From Desulfobacteraceae bacterium UBA2174 (GTDB lineage: Bacteria > Desulfobacterota > Desulfobacteria > Desulfobacterales > UBA2174), in NCBI GenBank assembly GCA_002327445.1, contig DCWA01000041.1:1-64000 (forward strand): a stretch of DNA of 64,000 nt, written 5' to 3'. The notes below the pieces were generated by a model. It made no database searches, was not told the origin of the DNA, and saw nothing but the letters and a program-made list of their open reading frames with translations. Below are positions 37,463-46,034 of this stretch, one piece after another. The stretch's first letter is position 1. Every line of letters begins with the position of its first letter. A program made the translations under genes and the position numbers.

Positions 37463-38911
37463 CTAGCTGTCCTTCAACCGTCCATACAAGGCGGCCACGA
37501 GAGTTTCCATGGCCGCGGCCCGCGATCCCTTCACCAGCACCGTGTCGCCGGGCACCAGCCAGAAGGCCAGGTCCGCGACAATTTCCTCCTTGGTGGCGAA
37601 CCGCACATCCTTGGCCGCCATTCCCGCCGCCACCGCCCCTGAGGCCATCTCCTCGGCGAACCGTCCGCCCGTGACGTAGAATCGGTCGATGCCAATCCTG
37701 GCGGCTTCGCTCCCCACCTGGCGGTGCAGGGCGGCGGATTGCGATCCCAGTTCCCGCATCTCGCCGAGGACCAAAACCGCGCGTCCGCTGCCGCGGCGGG
37801 CGGCCAGGGCCTCGATGGCCGCGGCCACGGAGGCCGGGTTGGCGTTGTAGGTATCGTCGATCACCACCACCCCCCGGCCGGGCCGACCCACCGTCATGCG
37901 TCCGGCCACGGGGGTGAAGTCCGCCAGTCCCGCGGCGATTTCATCGGCCGTCAAGCCGGCTTCCCATCCCACGGCCGCCGCGGCCAGGGCGTTGGACACC
38001 AGGAAGGCGCCTCCTGCCCCCATGCGCACCGCGACCCTTTCGCCGGGAAGGCGAAGCCAAAAACCGAGGGTGTCCGCTTCCGGGCGGACGTCCTCGGCCC
38101 GCACCTCGGCCGCATCGGACAGGCCGAATCGCAGCGGAGGCCTCGGGCAGCGATCGACCAACCGCCGCACCTCGGGGTCGTCGATGTTCAACACCATCCG
38201 TCCTTCCGGCGCCAGACGGCCGATGAGTTCCGCCTTGGCCTCGCGGACGCCTTCCAGGCTCCCCAACCCTTCGAGGTGCGCCGGGCCGATGTTGGTGATC
38301 ACCCCCAGGTCCGGCCGGCAGATCTGCGCCAGCCGGTCGATTTCCCCGGGGTGGTTCGTGCCGATCTCGAAAACTCCCCAGCGGTGGATGGGGGCCAGGC
38401 CGAACAGGCTCACCGGCAGCCCCACGGCATTGTTGAAGTTGCCCCGGGTGGCAGCCACCGCGAACCGCTGCCCGAGCACGGCCGCCGTCATGCCCCGGGT
38501 GGTGGTCTTGCCGTTGGAGCCGGTGATGGCCACCACGCGCGCCGGATTGCGCAAGCGGTGAAACAACCCCAGATCTCCCAGGGCGCGGAGGGTATCGTCC
38601 ACCGCAACGCAGAGAACTCCCGCGGCCCGCCATTGGGCCAGGGCTTGGGCCGGCACCGAACCGCGCGCCAGGATCAGCCCCCTGGCCCCGGCGGCCACGG
38701 CGGCCGGGGCGAAACGGTGCCCGTCGTGGGTTTCGCCCCGGATGGCGACAAACACCTCCGAAGGTTTCAGGATCCGCGAGTCGATGCAAATGCCAGAAAA
38801 CTCAAGATCCAGATTGCCGCACAGCGCCTCGCCGGCGGTGGCCGCCACCAGGTCCCGGCCGGACCAGGCCAAGGGAATCGCGCTGGGAGACCGATCCGGA
38901 GCGCCAGTCAT
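37463..38911 (-). CDS. murF: UDP-N-acetylmuramoyl-tripeptide--D-alanyl-D-alanine ligase
   Basis: This 482-residue Mur ligase shows GICIDSRILKPSEVFVAIRG, the ATP loop TGSNGKTTTRGM, EIGTNHPGEIDRL, TNIGPAHLEGLGS and VIDDTYNANPASVAAAIE. It adds D-Ala-D-Ala to complete the pentapeptide. Its ATG overlaps the murE stop by 4 bp. Confidence 0.96.
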   Translation of the reverse strand: MTGAPDRSPSAIPLAWSGRDLVAATAGEALCGNLDLEFSGICIDSRILKPSEVFVAIRGETHDGHRFAPAAVAAGARGLILARGSVPAQALAQWRAAGVLCVAVDDTLRALGDLGLFHRLRNPARVVAITGSNGKTTTRGMTAAVLGQRFAVAATRGNFNNAVGLPVSLFGLAPIHRWGVFEIGTNHPGEIDRLAQICRPDLGVITNIGPAHLEGLGSLEGVREAKAELIGRLAPEGRMVLNIDDPEVRRLVDRCPRPPLRFGLSDAAEVRAEDVRPEADTLGFWLRLPGERVAVRMGAGGAFLVSNALAAAAVGWEAGLTADEIAAGLADFTPVAGRMTVGRPGRGVVVIDDTYNANPASVAAAIEALAARRGSGRAVLVLGEMRELGSQSAALHRQVGSEAARIGIDRFYVTGGRFAEEMASGAVAAGMAAKDVRFATKEEIVADLAFWLVPGDTVLVKGSRAAAMETLVAALYGRLKDS

Positions 38912-40404
38912 GGACCTCCTGCTGCTGTGCGCCGCTGCGCCAGGGCCTGCTGCGCCACCTGACGGTCGTCAAAATCGATGGTCCGGTTCGATAGAACCTG
39001 GTAGGTCTCGTGCCCCTTGCCGGCGATCAACACCGTGTCGTCGGCGCCGGCGGCCCCGATGGCCCGGAAGATGGCCCGGGCCCGGTCCGGGATCGCCTCC
39101 CAGCGATCGGCGGGAGCGCTGCGTCTCAGCCCGGGGAGAATCATTTCAATGATGGCTTCCGGCACCTCGCTGCGGGGGTTGTCCGAGGTGACCACCACGT
39201 AGTCGCTCCACCGGCCGGCGATTTCCCCCATTTGGGGGCGCTTGCCGGTGTCCCGGTCGCCGCCGCAGCCGAAGACGCAGATCAGGCGCCCCGGCGTCAA
39301 CGGCCGCAGGGCCGCCAGGGCGTGGTCGAGGGCGTCGGGGGTGTGGGCGTAATCGATATAGACGTGGCGGCCCTCCGGATCGGAAACCGGTTCGAGGCGG
39401 CCGGGAACTCGAGTGACGCCCGCGATGCCCCGGCCGATGGCTTCCGCCGGCACCCCGACGGCGATCCCACTGGCCACCGCCGCCATGATGTTGTCCAGAT
39501 TGTGCCGGCCCACCAGCGGCGAGCGGATCTCGAGGCGCCCACCGGGGGTCGCCAGCTCGGCCTGGATTCCCCTGCGGGAAATGTCGACAGCCACCGGGTG
39601 TACCTTGTTCCCGACGGCGCTGCCGACGGTCAGGCAGGGGACGCTCAGGCACGCGGCCAGCTCCCGGCCGAACGGGTCGTCGGTATTGACCACCGCCACG
39701 GCCCGAAGCGCCTTGGGCCCGGCGGGAAGCCGTTCGGTGAACAGGCGTTGCTTGCATTCCCGATAGGCCGCCATGCTCCCATGGTAGTCGAGGTGATCGC
39801 GGGTCAAATTGGTGAAGACCCCCACATCAAAGAACACGCCCTCGACCCGATCCTGATCCAGGGCGTGGCTGGAAACCTCCATGACGGCGTGGCTGACGCC
39901 GGCGGAGCGCATCTCTGCCAAAATCCGCTGCAGGTCCAGGCTTTGGGGCGTCGTCACGGGATTTGCCCCCCGCTTGCCGGGATAATGCCAATCGACGGTC
40001 CCGATCACCCCGACCCGGTGCCCCGCCGCGGCCAAAACAGCTTCGGTGAGGTAACTCGTGGTGGTCTTGCCGTTGGTGCCGGTGATACCGACGACGCACA
40101 TCGCCTCGGCCGGTCGGCCGTAGAAGGCCGCCGCGAGCTGGCCCAGGCTGCGGCGCGGATCGGGACTGCAGACCACCGGCACATCGGTTTTGACGGAGTG
40201 GGCGGCCAGCACCGCCGCCGCGCCGCGGGCCACGGCCTCTTCCACAAAAGCGTGCCCGTCCATCCGATGCCCGGGAAGGGCCGCGAAGAGATCCCCCGGG
40301 GCCACCCGGCGCGAATCGTAGCTCAGGCCGCAGATCTCCGGATCTACACGGTGATCCCAGTCCAGGGGGGGGACGGCGGCGGCCAGCAGGGCGGAGAGCT
40401 TCAC
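38908..40404 (-). CDS. murE: UDP-N-acetylmuramoyl-tripeptide synthetase
   Basis: This 498-residue Mur ligase shows LSYDSRRVAPGDLFAALPG, the ATP loop TGTNGKTTTSYLTEAVL, EVSSHALDQDRVEGVFFDVGVFTNLTRDHLDYHGSM (three adjoining family motifs) and YIDYAHTPDALDHAL. The C-terminal specificity motif reads TSDNPRSEVPEAI. An Arg in DNPR is the hallmark of meso-diaminopimelate-adding enzymes, so the predicted wall is the Gram-negative DAP type. It is 4-bp overlapped with both neighbours. Confidence 0.96.
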   Translation of the reverse strand: MKLSALLAAAVPPLDWDHRVDPEICGLSYDSRRVAPGDLFAALPGHRMDGHAFVEEAVARGAAAVLAAHSVKTDVPVVCSPDPRRSLGQLAAAFYGRPAEAMCVVGITGTNGKTTTSYLTEAVLAAAGHRVGVIGTVDWHYPGKRGANPVTTPQSLDLQRILAEMRSAGVSHAVMEVSSHALDQDRVEGVFFDVGVFTNLTRDHLDYHGSMAAYRECKQRLFTERLPAGPKALRAVAVVNTDDPFGRELAACLSVPCLTVGSAVGNKVHPVAVDISRRGIQAELATPGGRLEIRSPLVGRHNLDNIMAAVASGIAVGVPAEAIGRGIAGVTRVPGRLEPVSDPEGRHVYIDYAHTPDALDHALAALRPLTPGRLICVFGCGGDRDTGKRPQMGEIAGRWSDYVVVTSDNPRSEVPEAIIEMILPGLRRSAPADRWEAIPDRARAIFRAIGAAGADDTVLIAGKGHETYQVLSNRTIDFDDRQVAQQALAQRRTAAGGP

Positions 40405-42143
40405 CCGGTCACCTCCCCTTGACGCGCCAGGATGACCCCTCCCGCCGGGGGCGCCGCCGGCGGGACGTTGAGATAATCGAGGCTCTTTTGGCAGATCTCG
40501 CGGAAAGCCGGGGCCGCCACCACACCGCCGTAATGCGCCCGCCGGGGTTCATCGATGGACACCAGAACGACGATGCGCGGATTTTCCAGCGGCGCAAACC
40601 CCACGAAGGAGCCGATGTATCGGCCTCTGGCATAACCGCCGGCGGGGTCGACCTTCTGCGCCGTCCCGGTCTTGCCCCCGGCCGTGTAGCCGATCAGGGC
40701 GGCGTTGGTGCCCGTGCCGCCGTCATGGACCACCGTCCCCAGGATGGACCGCAGTTGCGCGGCGGAGCGCTCCGACACCACCCGCCGCAACGGCTTCGGC
40801 ACCACCCCCTGGACCAGGCGCCCCGATGGATCCCGGATCTCCTTGACCAGGTAGGGCTGCATCAGAATGCCGTGGTTGGCGATGGCCGCCGTGGCCGACG
40901 CCAGTTGCAGGGCTGACGCGCTCACGCCTTGGCCGAAGGCGATGGCCGCGGCATCCACATTGGTCCATTGGCTGTAGGGAGACAGATCCCCGCCCGTTTC
41001 CCCCGGGAAGTCGACGCCCAGCGGCCGGCCGAAGTTGAAATCCGTCAGCGTCTGGTGCAGGACCTGGCGCCCGAGCCCCTGGCCGATCTTCACCGCGCCG
41101 ATGTTGCTCGAGCACATCACCACGTCCTGCATGGTCAACACGCCGTGGGGCTTGGTGTCGTGAATGGTGTGCCGGCCGATGCGATAGGACCCGTTCTCGC
41201 AAAAAAAGGTGCTCTTGGGCGCGAAGCCGCCGCGATCCAGGGCCGCGGCAGCGGTGAAGATTTTCATCGTGGACCCCGGCTCGAAACTGTCGGCCACGAT
41301 GCGGTTGCGCCACAACTGCGGGGTGGCGCTGGAGAAATTGTTGGGGTTGAAAAAGGGGTAATGGGCCATCGCCAGGATCGCTCCGGTGGCGGGGTCCATC
41401 ACCAGGGCCATCCCGGAGATGGCCTCGTTGGTGGTGACCGCATTTTCGACGGCCGTTTCGGCCAGATGTTGAATGGTGTTGTCGATGGTCAGCACCACGT
41501 CGTTGCCCGCCGGCAGACGGGCCGCTTCGTCGTCGGCTGCGAAATGCCGCCCCAGGGCGTCGCGGAGGGCCTTGCGCGATCCGGCGTCGGCGTTGAGGTG
41601 TTGATCATAGAAGTGCTCGATCCCCTCCATCCCCTTGCCGTCGATATTGCAAAATCCCAGCACCTGGGCAGCCAGGGTCTTGTTGGGATAGAACCGCCGA
41701 TACTCATGGTGGAAACTGATGCCCTCGAGTTTGAGGGCTTCCACCGCCTTCACCTCGTCGGGGAGGGCCTGGCGTTTGATCCAGACGAAGGGGCGCTTGG
41801 CGGCCAGGCTGCGTGAAACGGCATCGGTGCGCAATTTCAACAGCGGCGCCAGGCGGCGGGCGACCTTGGCGGGATCGTCGATCTGCCGCGGATGGGCGCC
41901 CACCGAGGTCAGCTCCAGGCTGACGGCCAACGGGCTCCCCCGGGTATCGCGGATGGTGCCGCGCCGGGCGCTGGTGGCCACCGAAGTCTCGTACTGCCCC
42001 TTGGCACGCGCCGCCAGCTCCGGCCCCCACAGCACCTGCACCTGAACGGCCCGGGCGGCCACGACGAACAGCAGGCCGCAGAAGACCATGGCGAGCACCC
42101 AGATGCGCAGGCGAAGGTATTTTCCGGTCGTGGTCGGCGGCAT
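40401..42143 (-). CDS. ftsI: Septal transpeptidase FtsI (penicillin-binding protein 3)
   Basis: This 580-residue class B PBP has one N-terminal membrane helix (about 10-30), a dimerisation domain (RRGTIRDTRGSPLAVSLE) and a transpeptidase domain with SxxK in PGSTMKIF, SxN in CSSNIGAVK and KTG in GGKTGTAQK. No PASTA repeats are visible. The start ATG shares a base with the ftsL stop (TAATG). A longer frame upstream is a shadow of ftsL. Confidence 0.96.
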   Translation of the reverse strand: MPPTTTGKYLRLRIWVLAMVFCGLLFVVAARAVQVQVLWGPELAARAKGQYETSVATSARRGTIRDTRGSPLAVSLELTSVGAHPRQIDDPAKVARRLAPLLKLRTDAVSRSLAAKRPFVWIKRQALPDEVKAVEALKLEGISFHHEYRRFYPNKTLAAQVLGFCNIDGKGMEGIEHFYDQHLNADAGSRKALRDALGRHFAADDEAARLPAGNDVVLTIDNTIQHLAETAVENAVTTNEAISGMALVMDPATGAILAMAHYPFFNPNNFSSATPQLWRNRIVADSFEPGSTMKIFTAAAALDRGGFAPKSTFFCENGSYRIGRHTIHDTKPHGVLTMQDVVMCSSNIGAVKIGQGLGRQVLHQTLTDFNFGRPLGVDFPGETGGDLSPYSQWTNVDAAAIAFGQGVSASALQLASATAAIANHGILMQPYLVKEIRDPSGRLVQGVVPKPLRRVVSERSAAQLRSILGTVVHDGGTGTNAALIGYTAGGKTGTAQKVDPAGGYARGRYIGSFVGFAPLENPRIVVLVSIDEPRRAHYGGVVAAPAFREICQKSLDYLNVPPAAPPAGGVILARQGEVTG

Positions 42144-42436
42144 TATGGCAACCTCACGATCTGTTCGGGCGTTACGCGCCCCATGCCGAGCCGGGTGGCG
42201 GCCTCGGCCTCGATGCGCTGGGGCATATGCAAACTGGCCAGCTCGGTCTGCAGCCGATGCTCGGTATGGCTGAATTGCCGCCACGTGCGGCGCGCGCGTT
42301 CCAGGTCGTAGCTGGCGCGGGTCCACTGCACCCGGCACCACGTGTAGGCGAACATCTCGCCGATAAAGACCAGCATGATGACAATCCAGATCAGCATGCC
42401 GGGCCGGGCCGGCGTCTTGGCTGCCGCCTTGGTCAT
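42143..42436 (-). CDS. ftsL: Cell division protein FtsL
   Basis: This 97-residue bitopic protein has a membrane helix at about 14-32 (LIWIVIMLVFIGEMFAYTW) and a coiled-coil heptad region (DLERARRTWRQFSHTEHRLQ) ending near a conserved PQRIEAEAATRLGM turn. Its position between rsmH and ftsI is diagnostic, because FtsL sequences are poorly conserved. Its ATG overlaps the rsmH stop by 4 bp. Confidence 0.88.
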   Translation of the reverse strand: MTKAAAKTPARPGMLIWIVIMLVFIGEMFAYTWCRVQWTRASYDLERARRTWRQFSHTEHRLQTELASLHMPQRIEAEAATRLGMGRVTPEQIVRLP

Positions 42437-43371
42437 TGCGCCTTCAGCCTTTCGATTGCCCGTAGCCGGGTGCTCCGGGCCAGCGGATTGGCGGCCACCT
42501 CGGCCGGGGTCGGCCGCAGCGGCTTGGGGGTCAGCACCCTTGCCATGGGAACAGCCCCGCAGGTGCACACCGGCGCCCGCGGCGGGCAGGTGCATGGCCG
42601 CTCCAGCCGCCGGAACGCCTGCTTGACGAGGCGGTCTTCCAGCGAATGAAACGCCAGCACGCAAAGGCGACCTCCCGGACGCAGCAAACCGGGGGCCGAC
42701 GCCAAGAATCGTTCCAGGTCCTCCAGCTCCCGGTTGACCGCGATCCGCAAGGCCATGAAGATCCGCGTCGCCGGATGCAGGCGGCCGGGTCTGGTTCGAC
42801 CCGGGCCCGCCACCAGGTCGGCCAGCTGGGCGCTGGTGGCGACAGGCGCGCGCCGGCGCGCCGCGACGATGCGGCGGGCGATGCCGCGGGCATGCCGTTC
42901 CTCGCCAAACTCCTTGAACAGGCGACCGAGTTCCTCCGCCGTCAAGTCCCGGATCAGGTCGGCGGCCGTGGGGCCGCTGCGCGGATCCATCCGCATGTCC
43001 AGGGGCTCATCGCGCTGAAAACTGAAACCTCGGCCGCTGGCTTCCAGATGGTGCAGCGAAAGGCCGAGATCCGCCAAGATGCCGTCGAGGCGTTCAATAC
43101 CGAGTTCGGCAAGGGTTTCGGGCAATTGGACGAAGTTGCGCGCCAAGAGGTGCGTTTGCCCCTTCCAGGGGGCAAGCACCTGCCGGGCGTTGGCGATGGC
43201 ATCCGGATCCCGATCCAAGCCGATAAGCGTGCCTCCGGGAGAAATCCGTTCCAGCAGCAGGCGGGCGTGCCCCGCACCGCCCAGGGTGCAATCGGCCACG
43301 ACCTGCCCCGGGGCCGGGGCCAAGGTCGCCACCACCTCTGCCGGCATGGCCGATGGGTGGTGGTATGCCAT
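42433..43371 (-). CDS. rsmH: 16S rRNA (cytosine-1402-N4)-methyltransferase
   Basis: This 312-residue methyltransferase (also called MraW) shows HHPSAMPAEVVATLAP, the SAM motif DCTLGGAGHARLLLE, DGILADLGLSLHHLE, GFSFQRDEPLDMRMD and LAFHSLEDRLVKQAF. A small cysteine pair cluster near the C-terminus (CTCPPRAPVCTCG) is a common family feature. It lies 3 bp after mraZ. Confidence 0.97.
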   Translation of the reverse strand: MAYHHPSAMPAEVVATLAPAPGQVVADCTLGGAGHARLLLERISPGGTLIGLDRDPDAIANARQVLAPWKGQTHLLARNFVQLPETLAELGIERLDGILADLGLSLHHLEASGRGFSFQRDEPLDMRMDPRSGPTAADLIRDLTAEELGRLFKEFGEERHARGIARRIVAARRRAPVATSAQLADLVAGPGRTRPGRLHPATRIFMALRIAVNRELEDLERFLASAPGLLRPGGRLCVLAFHSLEDRLVKQAFRRLERPCTCPPRAPVCTCGAVPMARVLTPKPLRPTPAEVAANPLARSTRLRAIERLKAQ

Positions 43372-43374
43372 GGG

Positions 43375-43821
43375 CTATAGCCCCAAACGGGCGATTTCGT
43401 TGCGGACCGATTCCTGCTGCATGTCGTTTTCCATGCTTTGGTTCTCGCGCTCCCAGTTTTCGCGGGACCAGATCTCGAAGTGGTCCAGGACCCCCGCCAG
43501 CACGATATCGCGCTCCAGCCGGGCGTATTCGCGCAGTGACGGCGGCACCAGAATCCGCTCCTGCCGGTCGCACTCGCAGGAGAAGGCCCCGCCGATGAAG
43601 ACCCGCCGGAAGCGGCGCATGGTGTCGCTTTTTTCCGCCAGCGCCAGGATGCGCGCCTCGATGCCATGCCAAGCCTCGAGCGGATAGGCAACCAGGGCCC
43701 CGTCCAACCGCGAGAGGATCACCCCGTCGCCCGCTTCGCCCCTGATCAGGTCGCGAAAGCGGGCCGGGATGATAATCCGCCCTTTGGCATCGATGGTATG
43801 GTATGAACTGCCACGGAACAT
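43375..43821 (-). CDS. mraZ: Transcriptional regulator MraZ
   Basis: This 148-residue protein with two AbrB-like MraZ halves (FRGSSYHTIDAKGRIIIPARFRD; then DRQERILVPPSLREYARL) binds its own promoter and regulates the dcw cluster. Its first-gene position is universal. No strong ribosome site precedes the ATG; two MraZ boxes occupy that position. Confidence 0.97.
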   Translation of the reverse strand: MFRGSSYHTIDAKGRIIIPARFRDLIRGEAGDGVILSRLDGALVAYPLEAWHGIEARILALAEKSDTMRRFRRVFIGGAFSCECDRQERILVPPSLREYARLERDIVLAGVLDHFEIWSRENWERENQSMENDMQQESVRNEIARLGL

Positions 43822-43828
43822 GGCGTTT

Positions 43829-43848
43829 TATCCACTTTGATCCACTTT
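43829..43848 (-). promoter_or_regulatory. Two tandem MraZ-binding boxes
   Basis: On the minus strand, AAAGTGGATC and AAAGTGGATA lie in direct repeat with exact 10-bp periodicity, which matches known MraZ operators (AAAGTGG or TGGG repeats one helical turn apart). They start 8 bp before the mraZ ATG and lie just downstream of the -10 region, so MraZ binding would block the promoter or translation start. Confidence 0.8.
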
Positions 43849-43855
43849 TTTCGGA

Positions 43856-43884
43856 ATAAAAGACCAATTCAAGGGTTCTGTCAA
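43856..43884 (-). promoter_or_regulatory. Promoter of the dcw cluster
   Basis: On the minus strand, TTGACA (43884-43879), a 17-bp spacer and TTTTAT (43861-43856) form a good sigma-70-type promoter 35 bp before mraZ. I see no comparably good promoter within the fourteen-gene run, apart from the possible effect of the murG-murC gap. Confidence 0.75.
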
Positions 43885-44062
43885 GAAAAAATGTAAAGCT
43901 ATGAGTATATTTTTTTCTGTGATTAACGAAGGTTATTCGATACTAAGATTACGTGGAGCATAGTGGGGCAAATCGAAACAAGCCTCGGGACTTTATTGTC
44001 TCATCCCAATGTCTTGACACAGGTCGGTGGGGTGGGTAGAGGATGGCGACGGGAGGAGAAAA

Positions 44063-44518
44063 TTGCGAAGACAAGACAAGCAAATGGCGGACATGCCGGA
44101 CATCGAAACGGTGATCCGGAACGCCACGGTCTGTTATCTGGGTCTCTGCGACAATGGGGCGCCCTATGTCGTTCCGCTGAGCTTCGGCTACGAGCCCGGC
44201 CGGATCTATTTCCACTCCGCCAACGAGGGGCGCAAGATCGACTTGATCCAGCGCAACCCTCCGGTCGGATTCACCTTTGTCGTGGAAGCGGCCCCCGTGG
44301 CCGGCGACAGCCCCTGCGCCTGGACGATGCGCTACCGCAGCGTGATGGGAGCGGGGCGCGCCCACATCGTGGCGGACGCGGCGGAGAAGATGCGCGGCCT
44401 CGACCTGATCATGGCCCACTACGGCGTCGCTCCGGAGGGCTACAAGGCGGAACGCCTGGCAGCCATCACCGTGATCCGGGTGAACATCGAGACGTTGACG
44501 GGCAAACGCTCCAGATGA
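44063..44518 (+). CDS. Pyridoxamine 5-phosphate oxidase-related flavin-binding protein
   Basis: This 151-residue split-barrel protein of the NimA/PPOX group shows TVCYLGLCDNGAPYVVPLSFGYEPGRIYFHSA and GRKIDLIQRNPPVGFTF. Such proteins bind FMN or F420 and may reduce nitro compounds or quinones. The start is a TTG five bases after GGAGGAG, giving MRRQDKQ, the usual beginning of this family; the ATG at 44087 is an alternative. It overlaps the HD-domain gene by 4 bp. Confidence 0.87.
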   Translation: MRRQDKQMADMPDIETVIRNATVCYLGLCDNGAPYVVPLSFGYEPGRIYFHSANEGRKIDLIQRNPPVGFTFVVEAAPVAGDSPCAWTMRYRSVMGAGRAHIVADAAEKMRGLDLIMAHYGVAPEGYKAERLAAITVIRVNIETLTGKRSR

Positions 44519-45171
44519 CGGCCCTTGGGTCCGAAGCCTTAGTGACCCGGGTGCGCGACCTGGCGGCATCCATCTTCGACGGGGCTCGCGGCAGCCACGC
44601 CTGGGATCACACGTTGCGCGTCGTGCGTCTCTGCGAGCACATCGGCGCCGCGGAAGACGCCGACATGACGGTGTTGCGCATCGCCGCCTACCTGCACGAC
44701 ATCGGCCGCGGCGACCAGGACGAGGCCAACGGCCGCATCTGCCACGCCGAGCGGGGCGCCGAACGCGCCGCGCCCCTGCTCGCTCCCCTGCCCCTGGACG
44801 ACGGGCAGCGCGCCAACATTCTCCATTGCATCCGCAGCCACCGCTTCCGCGGCGGGCAGCGACCGGAAAGTCTCGAAGCCCGCATCCTCTTCGACGCGGA
44901 CAAGCTCGACGCCATCGGCGCCGTGGGGGTGGCCAGGGCCTACCTGTTTGCCGGAGAGGTGGGCGCCCGGCTCCACTGCCCGGAAAAGCCCGTGGACCAG
45001 ACCCGACCTTACGGTCCCGAAGACACGGGGTATCGCGAGTACATCGTCAAGCTGCGGCACGTTCACCGGCGGATGCTCACCGCCGAAGGCCGCCGCCTGG
45101 CCGAAGCCCGCCACGCCTTCATGACCCGGTTCTTCGAGCGATTTCTGGAAGAAATGGAGGGGCGCGCCTGA
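44515..45171 (+). CDS. HD-domain metal-dependent phosphohydrolase
   Basis: This 218-residue protein has the HD signature: HAWDHTLRVVRLCEHIG, YLHDIGRG and CIRSHRFRG, then LFDADKLDAIGAVGVARA, matching the YedJ/YpgQ-type group of small nucleotide or dinucleotide hydrolases. It starts by ATGA overlap inside the PPOX-like gene, so the two are coupled. The substrate is unknown. Confidence 0.88.
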   Translation: MTALGSEALVTRVRDLAASIFDGARGSHAWDHTLRVVRLCEHIGAAEDADMTVLRIAAYLHDIGRGDQDEANGRICHAERGAERAAPLLAPLPLDDGQRANILHCIRSHRFRGGQRPESLEARILFDADKLDAIGAVGVARAYLFAGEVGARLHCPEKPVDQTRPYGPEDTGYREYIVKLRHVHRRMLTAEGRRLAEARHAFMTRFFERFLEEMEGRA

Positions 45172-45301
45172 ACGGGGGCCCGCCCCTGGATGGACCGACG
45201 CCCGAAGTCACAAGCAACTTGACGGGTGCGCGGTGCAACGGATACAAATCCGTTCTGGTGGCAGAATCCACGTTTCTTCGCCCGGAAAGGAGTTTCGGCC
45301 C

Positions 45302-45988
45302 ATGAGCATCAACATCGTTTCGCGCATCGATCGCAACGTCCCCTTGCGGCATGCACTGGTGAGCGTATCGGACAAGACCGGGCTGGAGCGCCTGATTCCG
45401 GGGCTGCTGGCCGTCAATCCGAATCTGCGCCTCTATTCCACCGGTGGCACCTTCGCCCGGATCCAGGAAATCCTCGGACCCCGGGCCCGCGACGTCCTGA
45501 CCCGGGTTTCCGATTACACCGGCCAGCCGGAAACCCGGGGCGGCCTGGTCAAGACCCTCGATTTCAAGATCTATCTGGGCCTGCTCACCGAAACCTACAA
45601 CCCGGCCCACCAGGACGATCTCCGGCGCACCGGCGCCGTGCCCATCGACATGGTGGTGGTCAATCTCTACCCGTTCGAACGGACCGTCGCCGCCGCGGGG
45701 GTCACCGTCGAGCAGGCCCGGGGCAACATCGACATCGGCGGCCCCTGCATGATCCGGGCCGCGGCCAAGAATTTCATCCGCGTGGCGTCGGTGGTGGATC
45801 CGGCCGATTATCCGATGATCCTGGACAATTTGAATGCCAACGGGGGAGCGACGTCGCTGGCGCTGCGTCTGGCATTGGCCAAGAAGGCCTTCGCTCACAC
45901 GGCCCGCTACGACCAGGCCATCGCCGCCTACCTGGAACCGCGCACCCTGCAAGAGGCGGATGCCTGCTATCCCGGCGATGGCCAATGA
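45302..45988 (+). CDS. purH: IMP cyclohydrolase (stand-alone PurH N-terminal domain)
   Basis: This 228-residue protein covers only the MGS-like IMP cyclohydrolase half of PurH, which closes FAICAR to IMP. It shows ALVSVSDKTGLERL, YSTGGTFARI, VVVNLYPFE and GNIDIGGPCMIRAAAKN. The loop that usually reads KTLHPKxHGGIL is KTLDFKIYLGLL here; the lysine is kept but the His-Pro and His-Gly are not. The ATG follows AAAGGAG. The transformylase half is a separate gene 46 bp downstream. Together they do the last two steps of purine synthesis. Confidence 0.9.
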   Translation: MSINIVSRIDRNVPLRHALVSVSDKTGLERLIPGLLAVNPNLRLYSTGGTFARIQEILGPRARDVLTRVSDYTGQPETRGGLVKTLDFKIYLGLLTETYNPAHQDDLRRTGAVPIDMVVVNLYPFERTVAAAGVTVEQARGNIDIGGPCMIRAAAKNFIRVASVVDPADYPMILDNLNANGGATSLALRLALAKKAFAHTARYDQAIAAYLEPRTLQEADACYPGDGQ

Positions 45989-46034
45989 CCCGTCCTCCCG
46001 GACGGACCTCCCCAACGGCAAAAGGAGCCGACTC

